DNA from: an uncultured Bacteroidota bacterium
GTDB lineage: Bacteria > Bacteroidota > Bacteroidia > Flavobacteriales > Flavobacteriaceae
Length of the DNA: 44,819 bases
Direction: 5' to 3'
Assembly: GCA_902520835.1 (NCBI GenBank)
Contig: CABYPD010000010.1
Coordinates: forward strand, 1 to 44,819
Shown: in pieces, positions 8,574-16,835 of the stretch
How positions within the stretch are numbered: position 1 is the first letter of the stretch
How the letters are laid out: the number at the start of each line of letters is the position of its first letter
Notes under the pieces: generated by a model
The model's input: the letters and a program-made list of their open reading frames with translations, nothing else
Told to the model about the DNA's origin: nothing
The model's database searches: none
Position numbers and translations under genes: made by a program

Positions 8574-9275
8574 CTAAACTTTAGAATTAATAAAACGAAC
8601 TAACTTAACTATATCTTCTTCTTTTTTTAAATTAATTTTATTCTCTTTTCTAAAAGATTTATAAGTATCCTTTTTAACAAATTCAAGTTCTACAATTTTT
8701 TTATGGTTTTGTGGCAGTTTAATATATTTATTATCAATTAACAATAGATAAGTACTATCATCAACCCATTCTGGCCGTGCAGTTTTTCCATATCCTGAGT
8801 CTGCTACAGTTCTTCCAGCTTCTATGGGTTTTTTAAGTTTTTTTCTTGGATAAAAATATAAACTTATATTTTGAAGAATTATACATTCTCTTAAAATACC
8901 ATAATCTCCAAAAGTTTTATTTTGAAATTTGTGAAGCCTGTAAGTTTTATTTTCAATTTCAACATAATCATTTTCATCAACGACAATTTCGAATATCTGT
9001 CCACTTTTATTTAGAGTTTGAAACTTTTGAGCATAAGCATCGATTCTAATTCTTCCACTAAAACTATTAAGAGAATCTAAAATTACAGTTCCATTAGAAA
9101 ATTTTTCATTTAAATAGGGAGATCCTTCAATATTAATATCGTACAAACTTAACTTCTGTAACCAAGTGTGATTAGTAGCATTGAATCTATCCATGATTGG
9201 ATCCTGCGAAAAAACTTGATAGAAAGATAAATTCATTAATAGAGCAAAAAAATATGTTTTAATTTTAATTGTCAT
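8574..9275 (-). CDS. Secreted protein of unknown function
   Basis: 233 residues. The N-terminus is a signal peptide ending around FYQVFSQ, so the mature protein is periplasmic or exported. The rest is mixed alpha/beta with many Lys and Tyr and no recognised catalytic motif: central stretches such as NGTVILDSLNSFSG and VEIENKTYRLHKF look like beta strands, and the C-terminus is a charged helix. I do not recognise a family. An internal Met14 gives a shorter, less complete signal peptide, so the ATG at 9275 is preferred. It converges with the aldolase gene (14 bp between stops) and is divergent from the aquaporin gene with only 37 bp between them. Its position inside the locus does not prove a role in polysaccharide use. 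Confidence 0.7.
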   Translation of the reverse strand: MTIKIKTYFFALLMNLSFYQVFSQDPIMDRFNATNHTWLQKLSLYDINIEGSPYLNEKFSNGTVILDSLNSFSGRIRIDAYAQKFQTLNKSGQIFEIVVDENDYVEIENKTYRLHKFQNKTFGDYGILRECIILQNISLYFYPRKKLKKPIEAGRTVADSGYGKTARPEWVDDSTYLLLIDNKYIKLPQNHKKIVELEFVKKDTYKSFRKENKINLKKEEDIVKLVRFINSKV

Positions 9276-9312
9276 TACTTAAATTTATTAAAACTTTAAT
9301 TAAGAAAACATT

Positions 9313-9918
9313 ATGAAGAAATATATTTTAGAATTAATTGGTGCATTTTTTATTGTTTTAACAGTTGGACTGGGGTCTAACCCTCTAGCAGTAGGATTTA
9401 CATATGTGTCAATGATTTATATTGGTTTTAATATTTCAGGCGCACATTATAACCCAGTAATTTCTACGGTAATGTTTTTAAAGAAGAAAATATGTTTCAA
9501 AGATCTTTCATTCTATATAATATTTCAAATAATTGGTGCTTGCCTAGCTGCATTGGCAATATCATTAATAAGGTCAAACATGCAAGTTCAACCTGTAATG
9601 GCTGATTCAATATATACTGTTCTTTTTATGGAATCAATTTTTACATTTTTTATTATCCTTGCGTATTTAAGTATTAGTGATGAAAATGTAAAAAATCCGT
9701 TCTATGGATTTGTAGTTGGGTTACCACTGATTGTAGGTGTTTTTTCAGCTGCTCCTGTTTCAGGTGCAATTTTCAACCCAGTTGTTTCAATAGGACCTTC
9801 CGTTATTGATATAATCACAGGCGAGGGAGTATCACAATACTTTTTATGGTATTATATTATCGGACCTCTATTTGGTGGATTTCTAGCTTTTCTATTAAAT
9901 AAATATATTTCAAAATAA
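9313..9918 (+). CDS. Aquaporin-family (MIP) channel with NPV/NPV motifs
   Basis: 201 residues, short for the family (usually about 220-280), with six predicted membrane segments and the two half-helix motifs expected of an aquaporin. The first motif reads NPV (residues 47-49, after SGAHY) and the second NPV (155-157, after VSGAIF), both in place of NPA. The residue after the second motif, commonly the Arg of the selectivity filter, is Val158. The conserved Glu residues of segments 1 and 4 are present (Glu7; the ME of MESIFTFF). It should be an inner-membrane channel for water or a small uncharged solute; the altered filter suggests something other than classic strict water selectivity. It lies next to the polysaccharide locus, but a link to it is only inference. 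Confidence 0.82.
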   Translation: MKKYILELIGAFFIVLTVGLGSNPLAVGFTYVSMIYIGFNISGAHYNPVISTVMFLKKKICFKDLSFYIIFQIIGACLAALAISLIRSNMQVQPVMADSIYTVLFMESIFTFFIILAYLSISDENVKNPFYGFVVGLPLIVGVFSAAPVSGAIFNPVVSIGPSVIDIITGEGVSQYFLWYYIIGPLFGGFLAFLLNKYISK

Positions 9919-9945
9919 AAAAGGACCCAAAATGGATCCTTTTTT
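9917..9945. terminator. Bidirectional rho-independent terminator between the aquaporin gene and susD
   Basis: AAAAAAGGACCC, loop AAAAT, then GGATCCTTTTTT: a 12-bp stem with one C-A mismatch, A-rich on one side and T-rich on the other, so it can work for both converging genes. It overlaps the aquaporin stop codon (9916-9918). Confidence 0.8.
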
Positions 9946-9967
9946 AAAATCGAATATTTAGAAGGTA

Positions 9968-11704
9968 TTAGTAACCAGGATTTTCTACTAGGTTAGGATT
10001 TTGAGAAATCCTTCCAGTTCCAAATGGTGACCAATACATTTTTTCTGTGAATACAGTATTCTGTGAAAAATTCCATTTCCACTTACTAGCTTTATACATT
10101 CCATCAGAAGCTCTTCTTGTCCACTTACTTCCTTGTTTTAAAGTAAAGTGCAACTCTTTTTCAGCATCTTTCCACGTTTTTAAATCCCAATATCTATGAT
10201 TTTCAGCATATAATTCAACAAATCTCTCGTTCTTAATTAGATCCAGAGTTAATGTTGTCTTCGCTGGCATTCCTGCTCTGGCTCTAAGAGTATTAATTAA
10301 TTCTTTAGCTCTATTTGGGAGATTTAATTCAAAAGCAGCTTCTGCACCATTTAAATACATTTCACCAGTTCTAAGAACTATATATGGTGTTTCATCTGTA
10401 CCAAATGGTGGAAACTCGATTGCAGGATCAATTCTTTTTTGAACCAATCTACCACCTCTATTTCTATTTCTCACAGGTGCTCTTTGCGGGGCAACATTTC
10501 CAGCTCTTCCTTTGACACCGGTTGCAGCATTACCAACAGTAGTGTTATGAAACCACACTTCTCTACCTTGAAATACCTCCTCGGGCGTGAATAAAGTTGC
10601 TAAGTACCTAGGATCTTTGGTATAAATAACCTCTTCTATATCAAACCATGTCTTATTGTTGAATTTGGAATGGTGCTTATTACCTGGACTTCCATCAACA
10701 TGTTCAAAACGAGCATCTGAAGCTAGGTACATATGCATGTTGGAACCCCATCCAGCTTTAAAGCCATCTGGCATAGCGTAACCACTCCAAGTATGAGTTT
10801 TTCCTAGTGCTAAATTGTATTCTTCAACAAAAATGTGCTCTGCAACATCTTTGTAAAATAGTTCAGAAAAATTATCAACTAAGTTAGCTCCTCCTTTATA
10901 AAGTGGATGTCTTCCACTGTCAATAACTGCACTTGCCGTAGCATGAGCCATTTGATAATAAGCTTGTGCACTGCCGGCAGGTATGGATGTTAAACCATTA
11001 CTGGATTGTGGATGATATTTTGCAATCCTTGCAGCGTATAAAGCAACTCTACTTTTTAAAGCTCTTGCAGCCATTGATGAAGCTTTCCCACTTAATGCTG
11101 AAGGTGGTAAATCAGCGATACCAGCGTCAAGATCTGATATAATTTGATCATAAGTATCCTTTAAAGTAGATCTTGGTATCATTAATTCCTCAACAGGGTC
11201 ATCAACCTGCTTTGGTTCTAACTCTAAAGGAACTCCACCGTATCTTTTTGCCATGTCAAAATACATCCAAGCTCTTAAAAACTTAGCTTCTGCAATTTGT
11301 TCCTTTACTGTTTGAGCATCAAATGATGCTTCGTTTAAAATTTCTATAATCTCATTGCAAGATCTAATGTTTCCATAATGCCATCTTGTTAGCATTGAAT
11401 GACCGCCAGAAGCAGTTGGAACAAATGTTGATGCTTTAATACCGTTTTGCCATGGAGCCATAAGTGTATATTCCCCACCAGCTACTGCATCAGTTAATCT
11501 ATCTTGATGCTTAATACCACCAACTTCGTTTGGTTCAAAAACAGCATTAGCATAAATTTTAGTTAAAAAAGCTTCTACCAATTTTGGGTCTTTTTTAACT
11601 GCTTCCTCAGAAATCATATCAGTTGGTTGTAGATCTAAATCTGCACATCCAATTAGTACGATCATCGGAAGAAATAGTACTAAAAATTTCTTTAAATATT
11701 TCAT
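9968..11704 (-). CDS. SusD/RagB-family glycan-binding outer-membrane lipoprotein
   Basis: 578 residues. Lipobox LIGC places the lipid-anchored Cys at residue 20. The sequence is a typical SusD/RagB protein: the early CADLDLQPTD start, an N-terminal TPR-like helical part including EAKFLRAWMYFDMAKRYGGVP, and a C-terminal part with the family block TGEMYLNGAEAAFELN, then NTLRARAGMP and ELYAENHRYWDLKTW. It forms the lid over the SusC barrel and binds oligosaccharide at the outer surface. It follows susC with a 25-bp gap in one transcription unit, and its end faces the aquaporin gene across a shared terminator. The particular glycan cannot be deduced. Confidence 0.96.
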   Translation of the reverse strand: MKYLKKFLVLFLPMIVLIGCADLDLQPTDMISEEAVKKDPKLVEAFLTKIYANAVFEPNEVGGIKHQDRLTDAVAGGEYTLMAPWQNGIKASTFVPTASGGHSMLTRWHYGNIRSCNEIIEILNEASFDAQTVKEQIAEAKFLRAWMYFDMAKRYGGVPLELEPKQVDDPVEELMIPRSTLKDTYDQIISDLDAGIADLPPSALSGKASSMAARALKSRVALYAARIAKYHPQSSNGLTSIPAGSAQAYYQMAHATASAVIDSGRHPLYKGGANLVDNFSELFYKDVAEHIFVEEYNLALGKTHTWSGYAMPDGFKAGWGSNMHMYLASDARFEHVDGSPGNKHHSKFNNKTWFDIEEVIYTKDPRYLATLFTPEEVFQGREVWFHNTTVGNAATGVKGRAGNVAPQRAPVRNRNRGGRLVQKRIDPAIEFPPFGTDETPYIVLRTGEMYLNGAEAAFELNLPNRAKELINTLRARAGMPAKTTLTLDLIKNERFVELYAENHRYWDLKTWKDAEKELHFTLKQGSKWTRRASDGMYKASKWKWNFSQNTVFTEKMYWSPFGTGRISQNPNLVENPGY

Positions 11705-11729
11705 AATATTAAATTTATTATTTTTTTAA

Positions 11730-14700
11730 TTAAAATCCTATTCTAACACCTGTTGTAACAGTTTTTACATTAGGATAATCTCTATCGTTCGCTCCTGTAA
11801 TTTCAGGATCATGCTCACCTGAGAATAGTCCCAAGTTGTCAAATGTCAATAAGTTAGAACCACCAACATAAATCTGAGCATTATCAATTCCCAGTTTATT
11901 TGTTAAAGACTTAGGAACATTAAAGGCAATATTTAAAGTCTTTAATCTCAAATAAACCGCATTAGGTCTTGAAAAGTCATTTGCCTTTTGATTATTAGCA
12001 GTCTGACCACCAGTATTGTTAGTAGGTGGGAAAGCTCTGAGTACTGAAATATCACCGTTAGCATCAACCAGAGATCTATTGTCAAAAACAAATTGCTTTG
12101 GAATAGATTGATGACTGTTTAAACCTTGCCAGCTACCACTTCCAGTAAAATTAATAGAATATCCCGCAGCACCTTGCCATAAAGCATCGAAACTCCAATT
12201 ACCCCATTTTGCACTTGTCCAAGTACTGAAATTCCATTTAGGCATTCCTCCTTGTCCAATTGGAACTTGATCTCTCCAATCAATTAATCCATCTCCATTT
12301 TGATCTAGATAAATTAAATCACCAACAATTAATGTTGAATTTCCAGTCGTGTCCTGATCAATAGGGTGACTATCTATCTCAGCTTGTGATGTAAAAAAGC
12401 CATTGGTTACATAACCCCATTGTAAATCATCCCATCTTCCAGTTAACACATATCTGTTATTATAATCTAAATTAGCTTGTAGAGTAGCATCATCCACACC
12501 TGTTGTAGGTAATATATTTTCCTCCCATTTAACATACTTTCCTCTCGACCAAGAAACCATTGGATTAATTTCATATGAAACATTTCCAATTTTACCTTTG
12601 TGTTTTAACATCAAATCAAATCCTCTGTTATCTTTAGAGTTCAAATTTGTTCTAGGGAGAGATGCACCAAAGTGAAATGGAATATCAGCATCTGGTAGAG
12701 CTAACATATCTTCTCTTAAACGATAAAAAATATCTAACTCAAAACCAAGTGCTCCATCCCACAATGTTCCATCGATTCCAATATTTGAAATTGACATCGT
12801 TTCCCAAGTTACCAGTGCATTAGCAAGACCTGCCGATGAAATAATTGGGTAAGGAGTTCCACCAAACAAATAGAACCCATTAGCAATATTATATCCAGTT
12901 AAGAAATCAAAATTAGATATGGCATCATTACCCATGATACCGTGGGATAATCTTAATTTTAAATTATTCCATGCAGAATTATCTTGCATGAAATCTTCTT
13001 CAGATATTCTCCATCCAAAACTAAATGCTGGGAAAATACCCCATCTTCCATCAACTGAATATCTTGCAGTTGCATCAGCTCTAACTATAGCTTCAAATAA
13101 GTACTTATCTTTTAGACTATAATTTACCCTAGTTACGTAACTAGATCTAGCACTTTCAGAGAAAATCTCAGCATTATCTTTTTCAGCCTCAGAAGAATAA
13201 TTTAAGTATGGTGCTTCAAAAGATAAAGGGTCAGTTCTTGAACCCATCAAGTAATCTCTTTTAAAAGTTGTAGACTCAGCAACAAACATTGCTTTAAGTT
13301 CACTATTCTCAAATTCTTTTTCATAATTTAATGTAAGTCTAGGTAAAAGCTCCATGTCTCTGTCTGCATTAACACTGATGTTGTCTCTTTGATAAGTACC
13401 AAAAGGAATGTAAGCAGCATCTCCTTCACCATATGATGGATCATATGTATACATCATAAATTGTTTAACAATATTCTTGTTCCATTCATTCTGAGCTTCC
13501 ATATTTAAACTTGCTGTTGCTTCTAATCCTGGAATAAAAGGAACATCATAAGTTAAACTTATCGCAGCTCTTAAGTTATTATCTCTCTGAACCGTAGTAC
13601 CTGCAAAATCTTTTTTAAGCATGTAGACAGGTGAATATGGTGTAGCTGATCCAGAATGTGAAGGATAACTTGGATCTGGATATAGTGGTCTGTGAGTTGG
13701 TTTTCCAGTAGAAAGTCTGTTATACATTTCTACCAATCCAAAGTTAGCTCTATCTAGAGTTGTTTGAAAATAAGAAAAATCTAAACTAGCAGATAAGTTA
13801 TCAGTAAACTCTGCATCAAGGTTAGATCTAACGTTATATCTTTCGAGAGAGTAGTCAGCGTCTCTAAAAGCACTTTCAGTGTCAGTATACCCAACAGAAA
13901 TAAAATAACCAATACTTTTACTTCTTCCTCTTGCACTTAGGTTATGCTGTTTTTGAGGTGTCCATGATCTATATACATAATCATACCAATCAAAACCGTC
14001 GAAATCTTCACCTGTTAAATTATTGTATACTTTTTGTCTAGTAGCATCCCAAGATAAATATCCAGGAGCCTCATTTTCAAAACCTAAACCATTCTCCTCC
14101 AATAGAACACCATAATCGTGGACTCCTAAAGTATTAGGTTGAGTTGTTGGAGAAGACCAAGTTGTTGTTCCATGATAAGCAAATTTAGCACCTTCACCCC
14201 TATCTGTTCCTCTTTTAGTGGTAATTAATATTACTCCATTACCAGCTCGTGCACCATAAATTGATGCTGCACCATCTTTAAGAACAGAAATGGATTCAAT
14301 ATCATTTGGATCAACTTGACCAAATGTTGCGACTATTCCATCTACCAAAATTAATGGAGCTTCAAAGTTCCTGATTCTTAGTGTTGCAAAATCAGAGCCA
14401 GGAAGAGCACCTGACTGTCTAGTTGATAAACCTGCAACTTGTCCCATCATAAGCTCACTCGTGTTTTGAGCAGGCTTTAGAGTTAAAGCTTCAGAATCGA
14501 CTGTACCGACGGCACCTGTTAATGTTTTCTTTGTTTGAGATCCATAACCTACAACAACTACTTCTTCTAGTTTAGAAACATCTTCCTCAAGTGTGACTGA
14601 CATAGAGGATGATAAATCGCTAACCTGTTGTGTTATGTAACCTAAATAACTAAATACTAAAACTGCATTACTGTCAACACTTAATTCAAAATTTCCATCA

Positions 14701-14879
14701 AAATCACTCACAACTCCATTAGTAGTATTTAATTCAACAATACTAACACCTGGAAGTGGATTTCCCTCTGAATCAGAAACTGTTCCTGAAACAATTTGTT
14801 GAGAGAAAAGATTAATAGAAACAAATAAAAAAGTAAATGACAAAAGCAGACTTAGGTAATTAAATCGAGAATTTTTCAT
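11730..14879 (-). CDS. SusC/RagA-family TonB-dependent outer-membrane transporter
   Basis: 1049 residues. A signal peptide ends near NLFSQ (residue 27). A carboxypeptidase-regulatory-like domain follows (about 29-105, starting VSGTVSDSEGNPLPGVS), then the TonB-box region EEVVVVGYGSQTKKTLTGAV, the plug with IRNFEAPLILVDG and ASIYGARAGNGVILITTKRG, and a long beta-barrel ending in Phe (GVRIGF). With the adjacent SusD lipoprotein it imports oligosaccharides using TonB energy. It is a normal-length SusC without the N-terminal extension used for anti-sigma signalling, so regulation through a partner sigma factor is unlikely. The upstream region holds a palindrome that could be an operator. Confidence 0.97.
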   Translation of the reverse strand: MKNSRFNYLSLLLSFTFLFVSINLFSQQIVSGTVSDSEGNPLPGVSIVELNTTNGVVSDFDGNFELSVDSNAVLVFSYLGYITQQVSDLSSSMSVTLEEDVSKLEEVVVVGYGSQTKKTLTGAVGTVDSEALTLKPAQNTSELMMGQVAGLSTRQSGALPGSDFATLRIRNFEAPLILVDGIVATFGQVDPNDIESISVLKDGAASIYGARAGNGVILITTKRGTDRGEGAKFAYHGTTTWSSPTTQPNTLGVHDYGVLLEENGLGFENEAPGYLSWDATRQKVYNNLTGEDFDGFDWYDYVYRSWTPQKQHNLSARGRSKSIGYFISVGYTDTESAFRDADYSLERYNVRSNLDAEFTDNLSASLDFSYFQTTLDRANFGLVEMYNRLSTGKPTHRPLYPDPSYPSHSGSATPYSPVYMLKKDFAGTTVQRDNNLRAAISLTYDVPFIPGLEATASLNMEAQNEWNKNIVKQFMMYTYDPSYGEGDAAYIPFGTYQRDNISVNADRDMELLPRLTLNYEKEFENSELKAMFVAESTTFKRDYLMGSRTDPLSFEAPYLNYSSEAEKDNAEIFSESARSSYVTRVNYSLKDKYLFEAIVRADATARYSVDGRWGIFPAFSFGWRISEEDFMQDNSAWNNLKLRLSHGIMGNDAISNFDFLTGYNIANGFYLFGGTPYPIISSAGLANALVTWETMSISNIGIDGTLWDGALGFELDIFYRLREDMLALPDADIPFHFGASLPRTNLNSKDNRGFDLMLKHKGKIGNVSYEINPMVSWSRGKYVKWEENILPTTGVDDATLQANLDYNNRYVLTGRWDDLQWGYVTNGFFTSQAEIDSHPIDQDTTGNSTLIVGDLIYLDQNGDGLIDWRDQVPIGQGGMPKWNFSTWTSAKWGNWSFDALWQGAAGYSINFTGSGSWQGLNSHQSIPKQFVFDNRSLVDANGDISVLRAFPPTNNTGGQTANNQKANDFSRPNAVYLRLKTLNIAFNVPKSLTNKLGIDNAQIYVGGSNLLTFDNLGLFSGEHDPEITGANDRDYPNVKTVTTGVRIGF

Positions 14880-14953
14880 GTTTAAATATTTGTTAGTTGA
14901 AATATGAATTTAAAAAATATTAATTGAATTGATCAAACCACATGAGTAGAATG

Positions 14954-14968
14954 TTAACATGATGTTAA
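14954..14968. promoter_or_regulatory. Perfect inverted repeat in the susC/symporter divergent region, candidate operator
   Basis: TTAACAT-G-ATGTTAA, 7-bp arms around one central base, lies 75 bp upstream of susC and 174 bp upstream of the symporter gene. The form fits a dimeric helix-turn-helix repressor or activator site. No regulator gene is in the window, so the binding protein is unknown. In AT-rich DNA such palindromes can occur by chance. Confidence 0.4.
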
Positions 14969-15141
14969 TTAATGAAGGTTTTATGGTAAAAAATGATTAT
15001 TTAAGGGAGATCTCAAATGTCATATCAATAATTTAATGGTATAAATTTTAAAATATTAATATATTTTAAGTAATATTATTTTAAATAATATATATTTTAC
15101 AGGTTTATATTAAAACTTTAATAATCAACTAACTAAAAAAA

Positions 15142-16830
15142 ATGGATTTTTCAAATATTGATTTTGCTGTATTTATTGTTTATGCAATTATTATTCTATC
15201 AATCGGACTGTACGTTTCAAGACAAAAAAATGGAAAAAATAAAAGTGCAGAGGATTATTTTCTTGCAGGAAAGTCTTTACCATGGTGGGCAATAGGAGCT
15301 TCATTAATTGCTGCAAATATTTCAGCTGAACAATTTATTGGAATGTCTGGATCCGGTTTTGCACTGGGTTTGGCTATCGCCTCCTATGAATGGATGGCAG
15401 CAATTACTCTTTTGATTGTTGGAAAATACTTTCTTCCAATTTTTATTGAAAAAGGACTCTACACAATTCCAGAGTTCATTGAAAAAAGATTTAGTTCAAA
15501 TCTAAAAACAATTTTAGCTGTTTTTTGGATAGCACTATTTGTTTTTGTGAACCTTACTACAGTACTTTTTTTAGGAGGAAAAGCATTAGACACAATTGTA
15601 GGCTCTGGAGATGGAACTATTTTAATTAATAGTATTATTGGATTAGCATTATTTGCTGCAGCTTACTCTTTGTGGGGAGGTTTAGCTGCTGTTGCATGGA
15701 CTGATGTTGTTCAGGTTATACTATTAATAATTGGAGGTTTGATGATGACATACTTTGCACTTTCTAACGTTACAGAAAGTGGAAGTTTTATTGATGGTAT
15801 TGTTCATGTTTATAATACTGCACCTGAACGTTTTTCCATGATTTTATCAAAAGGTGAAATAATTACACCTAATGGAAGAGATGCATGGTGGGATTTACCT
15901 GGTCTTGCGGTTCTTATTGGTGGTATGTGGGTCGCAAACTTATACTATTGGGGATTTAATCAATATATAATACAAAGAACGTTAGCTGCTAAAAGCCTAA
16001 GAGAAGGTCAAAAAGGAATTGCATTTGCAGCTTTTCTAAAATTAATTATCCCTGTAATAGTTGTCTTACCTGGGATTATAGCATATGTTATGAATATTGA
16101 TCCTTCAACTGGATCTTTAAATATGGATCTTTTAAGTTCTGAGGGTTTTTTAGGAACATCAGGAAATGTTGCTAATGATAATGCTGCCCCATGGTTAATT
16201 AAAAATTATATTCCAGTTGGATTAAAAGGTTTAATACTTGCAGCGTTAGCTGCTGCAATTGTTTCGTCTCTAGCATCTATGGTTAACTCAACCTCAACAA
16301 TATTTACAATGGATATTTATAAGTCATTAATTAATAAAAAAGCTAATGATGCAAAAATGGTTAAGATTGGAAGATTAACGGGCTTGATTGCGTTAATTAC
16401 TGCTACAATAATAGCTCCGCAGCTCGGAAGCTTAGGTCAAGTTTTTCAATTTATTCAAGAATATACAGGAGTTGTGAGTCCAGGAATATTAGCTGTATTT
16501 TTGATGGGTCTATTTTATAAAAAGGCTACAAATAATGCATCTATTTGGGGTGTAATTTTATCAATTCCTATTGCTATGTATTTTAAAGTAGCTCCAAATG
16601 GATGGAGTGAATCCTTTATTTTTGTAAACCTGCCATTTATGCATCAAATGATGTTTACATGTTTGGGTACTTTATTAGTTATATATATAATTAGTAATAT
16701 CGAAAGCAAAGAAGATGATCCAAAAGGAATTGATTTAAGTAAGAAGCTTTTCGAAACTGATAAAACTTTTAATACTGCTGCTTTTGCTATTATGCTTGTA
16801 ACAGTTCTTTTGTATGCACTATTTTGGTAA
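15142..16830 (+). CDS. Sodium/solute symporter, vSGLT-like sugar transporter (SSS family)
   Basis: 562 residues with about 14 predicted membrane segments. The block SGSGFALGLAIASYEW and the strongly conserved WVANLYYWGFNQYIIQRTLAAKS, seen in Vibrio-type SGLT transporters, identify it as a Na+/galactose-glucose-like symporter. LAALAAAIVSSLASMVNSTSTIF follows (written in two parts here: LAALAAAIVSS, then LASMVNSTSTIF) and forms the late helix of the sodium site. It should bring a desulfated monosaccharide from the periplasm into the cytoplasm. It heads a plus-strand unit with the two following sulfatases, which tells that its substrate is probably a product of sulfatase action. It is divergent from susC across 262 bp. 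The exact sugar is unknown; galactose-type sugars are a reasonable guess from the family. Confidence 0.93.
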   Translation: MDFSNIDFAVFIVYAIIILSIGLYVSRQKNGKNKSAEDYFLAGKSLPWWAIGASLIAANISAEQFIGMSGSGFALGLAIASYEWMAAITLLIVGKYFLPIFIEKGLYTIPEFIEKRFSSNLKTILAVFWIALFVFVNLTTVLFLGGKALDTIVGSGDGTILINSIIGLALFAAAYSLWGGLAAVAWTDVVQVILLIIGGLMMTYFALSNVTESGSFIDGIVHVYNTAPERFSMILSKGEIITPNGRDAWWDLPGLAVLIGGMWVANLYYWGFNQYIIQRTLAAKSLREGQKGIAFAAFLKLIIPVIVVLPGIIAYVMNIDPSTGSLNMDLLSSEGFLGTSGNVANDNAAPWLIKNYIPVGLKGLILAALAAAIVSSLASMVNSTSTIFTMDIYKSLINKKANDAKMVKIGRLTGLIALITATIIAPQLGSLGQVFQFIQEYTGVVSPGILAVFLMGLFYKKATNNASIWGVILSIPIAMYFKVAPNGWSESFIFVNLPFMHQMMFTCLGTLLVIYIISNIESKEDDPKGIDLSKKLFETDKTFNTAAFAIMLVTVLLYALFW

Positions 16831-16835
16831 AATTT

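Noticed and set aside
15007-15014. GAGATCTC palindrome upstream of the symporter gene
   Set aside because: Only 8 bp with no second copy nearby; likely chance.
16824-16835. TTG start at 16824 for the sulfatase
   Set aside because: The ATG at 16836 gives an intact lipoprotein signal peptide; the TTG start overlaps the symporter gene.
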